Shown here one piece after another: positions 22,574 to 30,422 of a stretch of DNA of 30,422 nucleotides; positions within the stretch are counted from its first letter, which is position 1, and each line of letters begins with the position of its first letter. This DNA comes from Lysobacterales bacterium (GTDB lineage Bacteria > Pseudomonadota > Gammaproteobacteria > Xanthomonadales > S139-57), in NCBI GenBank assembly GCA_026993285.1, contig JALWTZ010000047.1, positions 1-30,422 on the forward strand, given 5' to 3'. The position numbers and the translations under genes are program-made. The notes under the pieces are model-generated. The model had not been told where the DNA came from. It made no database searches and worked only from the letters and a program-made list of their open reading frames with translations.

Positions 22574-25282
22574 TTGTTCTGCAGCTTTAGCACGCCAGCG
22601 CAGCCGCAGTGGTGCCGCCAGCTCCGTGCCCCCGGGTTCGCTCTCCAGCCACTGAAGCCAGCTGTCAGCAGCCTGCAGGTCATTTTCCCTTAGCGACTGG
22701 TCGATTTGAATCCGTGCACGCTGGAGCATGGCCTGTTGAATCCGCGCCCTGCTGTCATCCTTCTGTGGCAACTGCTTCAGTTCCTGTGCCAGCGACATCA
22801 TATCTTCCACGCGTTGAACGGCCTGGGCACGGCTGAGAAGCCGTTGTGCCAGGGCAGCGCGTTTCAGTTGTGACACATCCCCGTTGCTTGATTCCGGCAG
22901 CCGGGATTGACTGATTCGCTTGAATTTCCGCCGTACAGCCTTGACATCCGGATGCTCCGGGTCGGCCTGCATGGCCCATCGCAAGCGCTTTTGCGCTTCT
23001 GCCATATCCTGTTGCTCCAGCAGGAATTCAGCATCCAGAGCCAAGGCCTGGGCAGTCCTGGACAAGGCATCAACGGCCTCCAGATTGGCTGGATCCTTGC
23101 GCAATACTTCCCGCCAGGCACGGATAGCCTGATCCGGCTGACGGCGCTTGTGGTCTTCGGCATAGGCCAGCAGGGCCGGGATGTCATCCGGCATGGGCTC
23201 AGTCTGGCTCTGTCTGGTAGATTGTGTTGACTGGCTGGATTGTGCCTGCAGTGTTTCCAGCCTTTCCTCGGCTTTTGTCAGCCGTGTCGATGGCATGGCC
23301 AGTTTGCGTGCGCTTTTGATGTATCGGGATGCACGGGCCAGGTCCTCGGCTTCCATCGCCTTGTTTGCCAGCTCAAGCAATTGCTCAAGAACTTTCTCCA
23401 AGCCTTTCTTTGCCTGGGTGTTTTCAGGGTCAAGTGCCAGTACCTGTTCAAAACGCTCTTGTGCATTGGCACCCGCGGGCCGTGTCAGTTGCGTATGAGC
23501 CATGAAGTTGTATCCTTCATCCAGCAGTTGCCGGATACGCCCAGCCAGTAATTCGGATTCCATGCCTTGCTGTTGCTGGCTTTCCAACTGTTTTTGCCAC
23601 CATGCCCCATCGAGCTTTTGATACAAAACGGGCAGCGTTTGCAAACGCGCCAGACGTAGCGTCATTTGCCGGGCATCATTGGCATCCAGCAGGCTTTGCA
23701 ATTGCTGGCGCAGCCGGTCAACCACGCTTTGCCGCAAGGCGCTGGCCTGGGATGGGTCGACTTCTGGCGGTACCTGCTGCAACAACGACCACGCACGCAA
23801 CAAATCATTGAAGTCCGAGCTTTGCAGCAGTGCCTCCACAATACGCTGCCACCCTTCTCCTTCGCGGTCGTTCCCATCGGCCTGCGCGTCAGTTTCCGGT
23901 TCAGAGGCATCCATCGACTGGCCTTGCTGCAACAAGGCCTCCGCGCGCATGGCCAGCGGCCCCTGATCCAGCGAGAAAGCCCTGGCCTGGTTCTTCCATG
24001 CCGGAATAGCGGGCCAATCCTGCTGTTGTTCGATCTCATCCAGCCAGGCATCCATCATCTGACGGATCGCCGCTTGCAGTGCACGGTTTTCGCCATGTTT
24101 TTTCTGCAGGGCTATTGCCACCTCCAGCGCGTTGTCCCCGGCCGGGCGAACAAAGCGCTTTTGTTCAACCAGCCATTTCAGCCGGGTCAATTGTTGCGCG
24201 AGACGCGCTTCCTCGCGCACTTGCTGCTGTTGCTGGTGCCATTGTTCCAGCAACAATTGCCCGGCCCACACAAGCAGTACGACCGAAAGCATACCCAGCA
24301 GCCATTTCCAGGGAAAAGCGCGATGCCGTGCAGGGGTTTGCACCTGTCTGCGGGTTTCCGGACGCGGTGTCGGAACGATTTCCGGCGTATTTTTTCGTGT
24401 GGTATTTTCCACCACATGCGGCAGACTTGAGGGGGTATAGTCCTTGCATGCTGCCAGGGCCTCGGAAGCTTCCAGCTTCTCCATCTCCGTGAGAAAAGCC
24501 TGTGCATGGGCAAAACGATCCTCAGGGGCCTTGGCCAGCATGCGGTCGAGAACCGGCTGCAATGGAGACAGACATTCCGGCAAGCGCGGCAAGGGGTCAT
24601 TGACGTGCATGATGCAGACAGTCAGGGACTCTTCAGACTGATAGGGGACCTCTCCCACCAGCAATTGGTAAAGCACGATTCCCAGTGAGTACAAATCGGC
24701 GCGATGATCCACCTTTTTGCCTCGAGCCTGTTCAGGGCTCATGTAGTGCGGCGTGCCGATAATGGAACCGGTGGCCGTCATCTGGGTATTGCTGTCTGCG
24801 GCACGGGCTATGCCAAAGTCGGTCAGGCAGGAAGCGCCTTTTTCATCGAAAAGAATGTTGTCCGGCTTGACATCCCGGTGCACAAAACCCTTCTCGTGCG
24901 CGTAGGCCAGTGCCTGGGCAATTTCCTTCACAATCACCAGTGCCCGTTCCACCGACAAATTTTGCAGGTCCAGATCAGACAGCTTGCCCCCCGGCAAATA
25001 CTGCATGGCGATGAAATGATAGGTGTCATGCACACCCACGTCATGGACGGTAACAATGTGCGGATGATGAAGCTGGGCAGCTATTCGCGCTTCACGAAGG
25101 AAGCGGTCAGTAAAGGATTGATCACTGGCAAGAAAAGGTGACATGACCTTGAGCGCCACTTCGCGATCCACGGATTCCTGCAGGGCCAGATAGACCGTGG
25201 CCATGCCACCCTGCCCCAGCTGTTTGATCAATTGGTAACCCGGCAAGCTGAAACCGGAAAGGTCATCAGGGTTCCAGGTCAT
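22556..25282 (-). CDS. Transmembrane Ser/Thr protein kinase with long helical-repeat C-terminal domain
   Basis: 908 residues. The kinase domain spans residues 16 to about 272: glycine loop GQGGMATVY (23-31), Lys45, catalytic HRDVKPDN (135-142), DFG (155-157) and GTPHYMSPEQ (176-185), the Hanks-type (PknB-like) pattern. A proline-rich linker follows, then one membrane segment around 325-345. The remaining 560 residues, expected in the periplasm, are Gln/Glu/Ala-rich helices with TPR-like repeats (FEQVLALDPENTQAKKGLEKVL, and REVLRKDPANLEAVDALSRTA). No PASTA domains are seen. The start overlaps the PP2C stop by four bases, so kinase and phosphatase are coupled, and both follow nhaB. The stop overlaps the end of the convergent CsgG-like lipoprotein gene by 18 bases. 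Targets and signal are unknown. Confidence 0.92.
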   Translation of the reverse strand: MTWNPDDLSGFSLPGYQLIKQLGQGGMATVYLALQESVDREVALKVMSPFLASDQSFTDRFLREARIAAQLHHPHIVTVHDVGVHDTYHFIAMQYLPGGKLSDLDLQNLSVERALVIVKEIAQALAYAHEKGFVHRDVKPDNILFDEKGASCLTDFGIARAADSNTQMTATGSIIGTPHYMSPEQARGKKVDHRADLYSLGIVLYQLLVGEVPYQSEESLTVCIMHVNDPLPRLPECLSPLQPVLDRMLAKAPEDRFAHAQAFLTEMEKLEASEALAACKDYTPSSLPHVVENTTRKNTPEIVPTPRPETRRQVQTPARHRAFPWKWLLGMLSVVLLVWAGQLLLEQWHQQQQQVREEARLAQQLTRLKWLVEQKRFVRPAGDNALEVAIALQKKHGENRALQAAIRQMMDAWLDEIEQQQDWPAIPAWKNQARAFSLDQGPLAMRAEALLQQGQSMDASEPETDAQADGNDREGEGWQRIVEALLQSSDFNDLLRAWSLLQQVPPEVDPSQASALRQSVVDRLRQQLQSLLDANDARQMTLRLARLQTLPVLYQKLDGAWWQKQLESQQQQGMESELLAGRIRQLLDEGYNFMAHTQLTRPAGANAQERFEQVLALDPENTQAKKGLEKVLEQLLELANKAMEAEDLARASRYIKSARKLAMPSTRLTKAEERLETLQAQSSQSTQSTRQSQTEPMPDDIPALLAYAEDHKRRQPDQAIRAWREVLRKDPANLEAVDALSRTAQALALDAEFLLEQQDMAEAQKRLRWAMQADPEHPDVKAVRRKFKRISQSRLPESSNGDVSQLKRAALAQRLLSRAQAVQRVEDMMSLAQELKQLPQKDDSRARIQQAMLQRARIQIDQSLRENDLQAADSWLQWLESEPGGTELAAPLRLRWRAKAAEQSDTGQ

Positions 25283-25983
25283 GCGGCTCCCTCGGCATCC
25301 ACCAGAACGGCGGTCAGATTGTCTCGTGAACCTGCGCCAATCGCGGTATCTACCAGGGCCTGGGCACAGGATTCCGCATCCGGATAACTCTCCAGAACAG
25401 CCTGCAGGCTGCTGTCCTCCAACACCCCGCTGATTCCATCACTGCATAACAGGTAACGATCCCCTGGCCTGGGGTAGATCGAACGACAGGATAGCCGGTC
25501 CAGTTTCTGACCCAGTGCACGGGTCACCACATTGCGCTGCGGGTGTGCACGGGCTTCTTTTTCCGTGATGGCCCCTGCGTCCAGCAACCCCTGTGCAAAA
25601 GTATGGTCGGTGGTCAGGCAGGTCAACACGCCCTGACGAAAACGATAGCATCGGCTATCACCCGCCCAGACCAGGGTACCGGGTATCTCTCGCAGGCTCA
25701 GAGCGACAACTGTACTCCCCAACCCCTTGCCCGTGGGGTTGCGGCCACCTTCCCTCTGCAACCGGCGATGTGCTGAAGCAACTGCAAGGGGCAGGGATTT
25801 ACCCTGCCCCATTTCAGATGCGATGGTCTCACAGGCCAGTATTGCAGCCAGCTCACCATGCCCGAGTCCGCCCATACCGTCAGCCAGCAGGTAAAGGCAT
25901 TCACCTTCGTCCACATGAAAACGGTCCTCGTTGTTTTCCCGGACGGTGCCCGCATCAGTGACTGCAGCTGATTGCCATCGCAT
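25279..25983 (-). CDS. PP2C-family Ser/Thr protein phosphatase, paired with the kinase
   Basis: 234 residues, cytoplasmic, no membrane segment. PPM/PP2C metal-binding motifs are intact: RENNEDRF (Asp20), LLADGMGGLGHGE (Asp35), WAGDSRCYRF, TTDHTFAQ, LLCSDGIS and the final RDNLTAVLVD. It would remove phosphate from Ser/Thr residues set by the neighbouring kinase, as in PrpC/PrkC or PppA/PpkA pairs. The stop overlaps the kinase start (ATGA). Its own start is 11 bases after the nhaB stop, and a short inverted repeat (TGAGT/ACTCA, 25984-25997) lies directly before the ATG instead of a clear ribosome binding site. The paralogue at 29200 is similar in layout but not close in sequence. Confidence 0.92.
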   Translation of the reverse strand: MRWQSAAVTDAGTVRENNEDRFHVDEGECLYLLADGMGGLGHGELAAILACETIASEMGQGKSLPLAVASAHRRLQREGGRNPTGKGLGSTVVALSLREIPGTLVWAGDSRCYRFRQGVLTCLTTDHTFAQGLLDAGAITEKEARAHPQRNVVTRALGQKLDRLSCRSIYPRPGDRYLLCSDGISGVLEDSSLQAVLESYPDAESCAQALVDTAIGAGSRDNLTAVLVDAEGAA

Positions 25984-25994
25984 TGAGTCGATAC

Positions 25995-27599
25995 TCAGTG
26001 GTGCTGGCCAGCCGATGGCTTGCCGTGTTCCGCAGCGCCCTCCTGTACCACATGGTGGTTGATCAGCCCCTGCTCATACATCCAGTGTGTCATGGGATCC
26101 AGTGCCTCGGAAATCATCAACAGGCCAACTAAAGTCATCGAAAGCGTATAGGGAAGCGCCATCACCACCATGCGACCATAAGAAAGACGGATCAAGGGTG
26201 CCAGCGCAGAAGTTAACAGGAAGAGGAATGCAGCCTGGCCATTGGGAGTTGCAACAGAAGGAATATTGGTACCCGTATTGATAGCCACTGCCAGTTCATC
26301 ATAAATATCCCGTGTAATCAGGCCATTGTGCCATGCTCGCTGTACTTCTTCGATATATACCGTGGCTACAAAGACATTGTCGGAAATGGAAGACAAGGCA
26401 CCGTTGGCCAGATACAGGAAAATGGTTTGTGCATTGCCTTTCATGGCGAGAATATGATTGATCAGTGGCGTAAACAATGCCTGATCATAAATCACGGCAA
26501 TGATGGCAAAAAACACAGCCAGCAGAGCTGTAAACGGCAAGGCTTCTTCGAAGGCATGACCGATGCGCCCTTCCTCAATCACACCGGTGAATACCGTAGA
26601 CAGGACAATCACGGACAAACCAATCAAGCCTACGGCGGCCAGGTGCAAGCCCAGTGCCACCACCAGCCAGATAGCGACCAGGCCCTGAGCCCACAGGGCA
26701 GCCTTCTCGCGCGGCCCCCTTTTGGTTTCTTCATGTGCGGCATATTCGGTCATGACCCGACGAACATTCTCAGGCATTTCCGCACCATATCCCACAAGTT
26801 TGAATTTCTCCAGGACAATACAAGTCAACAATCCCGTGAACAAAACCGGGACAGTTACGGGAGACATGCGGAAAAAGAATTCCACAAAACTCCAGCTTGA
26901 ACGAGAGGCAATGACCAGATTTTGTGGTTCACCCACCATGGTCATCACGCCGCCCAATGCTGTGCCCACTGCGGCATGCATCATCAAACTGCGCAGGAAG
27001 GCTCGAAACTGGGCCAACTCACTTTCATAGCGTTCATCCAGTTGAATATCTTCAGTGTGATCGTGTTCATCATCGAATTTCTTGCCAGATGCCACCTTGT
27101 GGTAGATGCCATAGAAGCCCACACTGACAGTAATCACAACCGCTGTTACCGTCAGTGCATCCAGAAAGGCAGACAGTACGGCGGCCACAAGACTGAACAT
27201 CAATGAAAGCTTGATTTTGGATCGTATTCCCAACAACAAACGGGTGAACACATGCAACAACAGACCCTGGAGGAAATAGATGCCTGCCACCATAAAAATC
27301 AGCAACAGGATGACTTCCAGATTCCCTTCAATCTTGTGGTACACCGTTTCCGCCGATGTCATGCCGATAATGACGGCTTCCATGGCCAGTAGGCCACCGG
27401 GTTGCAAGGGGTAACACTTCAGCGCCATGGCCAGAGTAAAAATGAACTCCATCACAAAAGCCCAGCCGGTGATTTCAGGGCCTGCAATCGCAAGGAGAAC
27501 CGGGTTGATTGCCAAAAAACCGACAATGGTAAGCTTGTACCAATCCGGCGCGTTACCGAGGAAATTCTCCACCACTGCCTGTGTATAGTTACGGACCAT
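25995..27599 (-). CDS. nhaB: Na+/H+ antiporter NhaB
   Basis: 534 residues from the chosen start (E. coli NhaB is 513). It exchanges cytoplasmic Na+ for external H+ in the inner membrane. Recognisable blocks are NAPDWYKLTIVGFLAINP, EFIFTLAMALKCYPLQPGG, SAFLDALTVTAVVI, TMVGEPQNLVIAS, and near the end VAINTGTNIPSVATPNGQ, AAFLFLLTSALAPLIRLSYGR. A longer frame reaches 27776, but the added 59 residues are not membrane-like and run over the divergent gene; GGGGAGA just before ATG 27599 supports this start. It is the first gene of an apparent nhaB - PP2C - kinase operon. NhaB suits a marine or salt-exposed habitat, which agrees with a Na+-linked physiology but does not prove it. Confidence 0.95.
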   Translation of the reverse strand: MVRNYTQAVVENFLGNAPDWYKLTIVGFLAINPVLLAIAGPEITGWAFVMEFIFTLAMALKCYPLQPGGLLAMEAVIIGMTSAETVYHKIEGNLEVILLLIFMVAGIYFLQGLLLHVFTRLLLGIRSKIKLSLMFSLVAAVLSAFLDALTVTAVVITVSVGFYGIYHKVASGKKFDDEHDHTEDIQLDERYESELAQFRAFLRSLMMHAAVGTALGGVMTMVGEPQNLVIASRSSWSFVEFFFRMSPVTVPVLFTGLLTCIVLEKFKLVGYGAEMPENVRRVMTEYAAHEETKRGPREKAALWAQGLVAIWLVVALGLHLAAVGLIGLSVIVLSTVFTGVIEEGRIGHAFEEALPFTALLAVFFAIIAVIYDQALFTPLINHILAMKGNAQTIFLYLANGALSSISDNVFVATVYIEEVQRAWHNGLITRDIYDELAVAINTGTNIPSVATPNGQAAFLFLLTSALAPLIRLSYGRMVVMALPYTLSMTLVGLLMISEALDPMTHWMYEQGLINHHVVQEGAAEHGKPSAGQHH

Positions 27600-27644
27600 C
27601 TTGTTCTCCCCTTGCTTGAATTGAACGCCTAATACTAGCACTCT
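27600..27644. promoter_or_regulatory. Short divergent promoter region of nhaB and mltF
   Basis: Only 45 bases lie between the divergent starts, so promoters must overlap genes. For nhaB, on the minus strand, TGC followed by TAGTAT resembles an extended -10 about 30 bases before the ribosome binding site, with TTTACG 16 bases upstream inside mltF. For mltF I see no convincing promoter. Confidence 0.3.
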
Positions 27645-29030
27645 ATGGGGATGCGTAAAGACCCAAGTTTCATTCTGGGAACAATTGCCATTCTTGTGCT
27701 CCTTCTGGCAATTTACAACCTGGACAAGCAACCGGCCAAAACCCTGCCTGCACCCTGGGTGTACGGACGCTTCCATGTCACAACCCGTCCGAACTTGCTG
27801 GGGAACCCCGCCCCCAAAAGCATCTGGCCAGGCATGGAATATACCTTGTTACGCAGGTTCGCCCAGGATCAGGGTTGGCAGATTCATTTCCGTGAAGCAC
27901 GACAGTTCTCTGATCTTTTTGATGATTTGCTCGAGGGACACGCACACCTGGCCGCAGCCAATCTCAGTTTGACAGCAGCACGATTGCAGGAATTTCTGTT
28001 CACCCGACCCATCGGTCACAGCAGGATTGTTGTACTGGTACACGCTGCACGCCGGGGTATTCGTGACTGGAAAGAGCTGCCAGAAAAAATCCGCGTATTG
28101 CACGGTAGCATTTTTGAACGTCTGCTGCGGCAACGTGGCATTGCCCATGTGGTTAGCACAGATAACAGTATCCTCGACCTGCTGGACCTGCTGGAAACCG
28201 GGCAGATCGAAGCTACCTTGCTGGATGAAAATGTATGGTTACTATTCAAGCCTTTTTTCCCAAATGTCAGAGTTGCCTTTCGTGGTGAAAAGACTTATCC
28301 CATTGGATGGGCGCTGCCCGTTACAGCAGATGGGCTGAAACTGCAAAAGCGAATCAACCACTGGTTGCAACAAGTTGAACAACAAGGTTTGTTATCCCGG
28401 CTGAAACGGGAGTATCTGGCCCCCAGTGAGGACTACGATCCAGCTGGAACCTTCTACTTTCGAAAACTGTTGCACAAACGCCTGCCCCGTTACCGCCATA
28501 TCTTCCAGCAGGTTGGAGAGATCACGGGTCTGGACTGGCAACTGCTGGCGGCCATGGCCTATCAGGAATCACACTGGAACCCGCGTGCACGCTCAAAAAC
28601 CGGAGTACGAGGGATGATGATGCTCACTCGTGCAACGGCTAGAGAACTGGGGGTGAAAGATCGTCTGGACAGTGAGGAGAGTGTATTGGGTGCTGCACGT
28701 TATTTGCAGAAGCTGATTGACAAGTTTCCCACTCGTATCCCGTTCGACCATCGTGTCTGGTTTGCACTGGGCGCCTACAATATCGGCTTTCGCCATATGG
28801 AAAATGCAAGAGTGCTGGCACAACGGCATGGTGCGGATCCTGATGATTGGTTTGCCGTCAAGCCCTGGCTGAGCAAACTCAATCATCCAGATGTCGTGCG
28901 TAGCATCGATGCCTGGCCGGCAGATGGACAACAGGCCGCACGCTATGTCAGCAACATCCAGCTCTACTATCGCTTTCTTCTGTGGAATTCGGTGCGTGAT
29001 ACACGGAAAAACGTCATTGTCCACCAGTAG
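27645..29030 (+). CDS. mltF: MltF-type membrane-bound lytic transglycosylase
   Basis: 461 residues. A membrane anchor (about residues 9-25, FILGTIAILVLLLAIY) is followed by a periplasmic solute-binding-protein-like domain, residues 40 to 260 (FHVTTRPNLL, GMEYTLLRRFAQDQGW, LAAANLSLTAARLQEFLFT). The SLT domain starts near 275: LLAAMAYQESHWNPRARSKTG holds the catalytic Glu308, then RGMMMLTRATARELGV and ALGAYNIGFRHM. MltF cuts peptidoglycan to 1,6-anhydro sugars, and its N-terminal domain senses muropeptides. The family motif is usually GLMQLT; here it is GMMMLT. Two ATGs, six bases apart, could start it. It is divergent from nhaB. Confidence 0.92.
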   Translation: MGMRKDPSFILGTIAILVLLLAIYNLDKQPAKTLPAPWVYGRFHVTTRPNLLGNPAPKSIWPGMEYTLLRRFAQDQGWQIHFREARQFSDLFDDLLEGHAHLAAANLSLTAARLQEFLFTRPIGHSRIVVLVHAARRGIRDWKELPEKIRVLHGSIFERLLRQRGIAHVVSTDNSILDLLDLLETGQIEATLLDENVWLLFKPFFPNVRVAFRGEKTYPIGWALPVTADGLKLQKRINHWLQQVEQQGLLSRLKREYLAPSEDYDPAGTFYFRKLLHKRLPRYRHIFQQVGEITGLDWQLLAAMAYQESHWNPRARSKTGVRGMMMLTRATARELGVKDRLDSEESVLGAARYLQKLIDKFPTRIPFDHRVWFALGAYNIGFRHMENARVLAQRHGADPDDWFAVKPWLSKLNHPDVVRSIDAWPADGQQAARYVSNIQLYYRFLLWNSVRDTRKNVIVHQ

Positions 29031-29114
29031 CCGTTATTACAAAAACACTTATTACGCGGCTTTCAAATCGTGACTCATTTGGCAGTTCGTGGATGTTGCC
29101 ATCATGTAGTTCGC

Positions 29115-29142
29115 TTGAAAATTTTCCCTTTTGGGCTAGACT
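29115..29142 (+). promoter_or_regulatory. Promoter of the second PP2C gene
   Basis: TTGAAA (29115-29120) and TAGACT (29137-29142) are 16 bases apart, with five and four matches to the sigma70 consensus. Transcription would begin near 29149, which excludes the in-frame TTG at 29146 as a start. Confidence 0.5.
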
Positions 29143-29188
29143 GGCTTGCACACATTTGCCACGACGCAGCCGGCAGTCAGCGTGGAGC

Positions 29189-29193
29189 AGGAG
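29189..29193 (+). promoter_or_regulatory. Ribosome binding site for a TTG start
   Basis: AGGAG lies six bases before TTG 29200, the ideal distance. It decides the start of the second PP2C gene. Confidence 0.65.
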
Positions 29194-29199
29194 AACTAC

Positions 29200-29913
29200 T
29201 TGAACATTCAATTTGGCCATGGAACGCATAATGGACTGAAACGCGACCATAACGAGGATGCCTACACCTGTCGCGAGGATCTCCGCCTCTGGGTGGTGGC
29301 TGATGGCATGGGTGGACATCAGCATGGTGAAGTGGCCAGTCAGATGGCCATTGACATCATCGCATCCCAGGTGGCGGATGGCACCCCCTTGCGCCGTGCC
29401 ATCCAGCTGGCCAATGAGGCCATCATTGCCAAGACGATGGAAAACAATCCGGAAGAACCGCTACCCATGGGCTCCACCGTGGTGGCAGTACGCACCACCG
29501 ATGAAACCTATGACATGGCCTGGGTTGGCGACAGCCGTATCTATCTCTATGAGAACCGCGGGCTGAAACAACTTTCTCGTGATCATTCCTATGTGAACGA
29601 GTTGTTGCAATCCGGCGCCATCAGCGAGGAACAGGCCCGCACCCATCCGCATCGCAATGTCATCACCCAGGCACTGGGCGTGACGGCACCCATGGACTTG
29701 CACGTGGAAGACAATCAGTACCCCATGGCACCCGGTCAGCGTTTGCTGCTGTGCTCCGATGGCTTGAGTGAAGAAGTGGCCGATATGGAAATCGAAAGCA
29801 TTCTCTCGCTGGGCCTCACCGCCCAGGAAACGGTCGATCAACTGATCCAGTCCGCCCTCGGTAATGGTGGTTCGGACAACATTACCGTCGTGTTACTGGA
29901 TATCGAATCCTGA
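29200..29913 (+). CDS. PP2C-family Ser/Thr protein phosphatase, second copy
   Basis: 237 residues from a TTG start. The N-terminus then reads MNIQFGHGTHNGLKRDHNEDAY, like many bacterial PP2C proteins. Metal-binding motifs are complete: HNEDAY (Asp20), VVADGMGGHQHGE (Asp35), WVGDSRIYLY, SRDHSYVNELLQSGAI, LLCSDGLSEE and SDNITVVLLD. It is a soluble cytoplasmic phosphatase. The frame is open back to 29146, but the promoter, the ribosome binding site and family similarity favour 29200. No kinase is directly beside it, so its substrate may be the kinase at 22556-25282 or proteins elsewhere. It ends 11 bases before the convergent patatin-like gene. Confidence 0.88.
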   Translation: MNIQFGHGTHNGLKRDHNEDAYTCREDLRLWVVADGMGGHQHGEVASQMAIDIIASQVADGTPLRRAIQLANEAIIAKTMENNPEEPLPMGSTVVAVRTTDETYDMAWVGDSRIYLYENRGLKQLSRDHSYVNELLQSGAISEEQARTHPHRNVITQALGVTAPMDLHVEDNQYPMAPGQRLLLCSDGLSEEVADMEIESILSLGLTAQETVDQLIQSALGNGGSDNITVVLLDIES

Positions 29914-29924
29914 GTAACTGAACC

Positions 29925-30422
29925 TCAGCGGATTCCCCGGTTCAGGCACAGTTCGAGGTGGCCTTTCATCCGTTGCGTGGCCGCACGACCTTCTGCCATG
30001 GCTTCATCTGCACGGTCAAATTCCATGATGCCCAGATGTGCCAGTCGTGGCGCGATATGAACTTCCGGCGGATCTCCCGCCATGCGGCTGCGGGTGATGC
30101 GGTCCTGCATGATATTGATGGAACCGGCCATGACATCGAACAGGCCGGGCTCCTTGCGGTCCTTGCCCAGCAAGCTGCCAAGCCACTGCGCGGATTTGCC
30201 GTTCAGACTCTCGCGAATGCGCTGTGACCAGGCTGCCCATGAACCTGTTCCCGGTTCAGTACGGTCCCGGCTGGATGACTTGATCTGAAAATGTCTCCCC
30301 ACCAGGCCGCCATTGAGATTGACAGCAATGACCACATCCGCCCCCATGGCGCGGCACAGGGAGATCGGCACCGGGTCCACCAGCCCACCATCCACCAGCC
30401 ATCTGCCTTCGTGCTCTATGGG
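29925..30422 (-). CDS. Patatin-like phospholipase (RssA type), C-terminal part (5' end outside window)
   Basis: The frame is open to the right edge, so about 165 C-terminal residues are seen. The first visible part, EGRWLVDGGLVDPVPISLCRAMGADVVIAVNLN, has the DGG motif with the catalytic Asp of the patatin Ser-Asp dyad. The GxSxG serine motif would lie outside the window. The later segment (FDVMAGSINIMQDRITRSRMAGDPPEVHIAPRLAHLGIMEFDRADE) is typical of the bacterial RssA/NTE-like group. These proteins are lipid acyl hydrolases of the inner membrane side; the substrate is unknown. It is convergent with the second PP2C gene. Confidence 0.88.
   Translation of the reverse strand, partial: PIEHEGRWLVDGGLVDPVPISLCRAMGADVVIAVNLNGGLVGRHFQIKSSSRDRTEPGTGSWAAWSQRIRESLNGKSAQWLGSLLGKDRKEPGLFDVMAGSINIMQDRITRSRMAGDPPEVHIAPRLAHLGIMEFDRADEAMAEGRAATQRMKGHLELCLNRGIR

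Larger units (their letters stand above)
29031..29199. other. Intergenic region upstream of the second PP2C gene
   Basis: 169 bases. It contains a repeated TTATTAC (29034-29040 and 29049-29055) and a good promoter candidate at 29115-29142. No clear terminator for mltF is visible. Confidence 0.5.

Noticed and set aside
27600..27776. Upstream extension of NhaB by 59 residues
   Set aside because: It runs across the divergent mltF start, is not membrane-like, and the ATG at 27599 has a strong ribosome binding site.
29029..29061. Possible terminator after mltF (AGCCG with CGGCT)
   Set aside because: The stem has five bases with a loop of more than 20 bases and no T-run after it; the repeated TTATTAC inside is short and probably chance.

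Overview
The window reads as a compact chromosomal segment of a gammaproteobacterium with moderate GC content. This is inferred from family resemblance (CcmI, YheS-type ABC-F, NhaB, MltF, Mip/FkpA-type FKBP, RssA-type patatin), not from any search. I saw no rRNA, tRNA, CRISPR array, insertion sequence or phage gene. Both ends cut through genes: a ccmI-like gene on the left and an rssA-like gene on the right.

Left part (1-11082). After the 3' end of ccmI comes a leftward pair, a SulP-family anion permease with a STAS domain and a secreted SEL1-repeat protein, whose ends overlap. Divergent from sulP, across a 319-base intergenic region, runs a tight six-gene operon: hyfB, hyfC, hyfE, hyfF, hyfG and hyfI homologues. 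It encodes a complex I-like, group 4 hydrogenase-like membrane complex. The large subunit lacks the [NiFe] cysteines (RVSGDS replaces RxCGxC, and only one cysteine remains at the C-terminus), whereas the small subunit keeps its Fe-S cysteines. It is therefore best described as an energy-converting-hydrogenase-related (Ehr) complex and not a hydrogenase. No ferredoxin-like subunit (HyfA/HyfH type) and no hydrogenase maturation gene is present here. This complex with its divergent SulP/SEL1 partner is the most interesting system in the window.

Middle part (11112-20557). A leftward pair encodes a glutaryl-CoA dehydrogenase and a fused alpha-beta E1 of a 2-oxoacid dehydrogenase. It looks visibly more GC-rich than its surroundings. 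Then come leftward ugd (UDP-glucose dehydrogenase) and an exported FKBP prolyl isomerase with a clear intrinsic terminator. Rightward follow a YheS-type ABC-F protein and, two bases later, a fused ATP sulfurylase/APS kinase that makes PAPS.

Right part (20633-30422). This is a signalling and envelope region: a lipoprotein with helical repeats and a CsgG-like C-terminal domain; convergent to it, a leftward nhaB - PP2C phosphatase - Ser/Thr kinase operon; then a divergent MltF-type lytic transglycosylase, a second PP2C phosphatase with a probable TTG start and its own promoter, and the C-terminal half of a patatin-like protein. The kinase has one membrane segment and a long, probably periplasmic helical-repeat tail, and its gene end overlaps the end of the lipoprotein gene, which suggests an envelope-sensing phosphorylation module.
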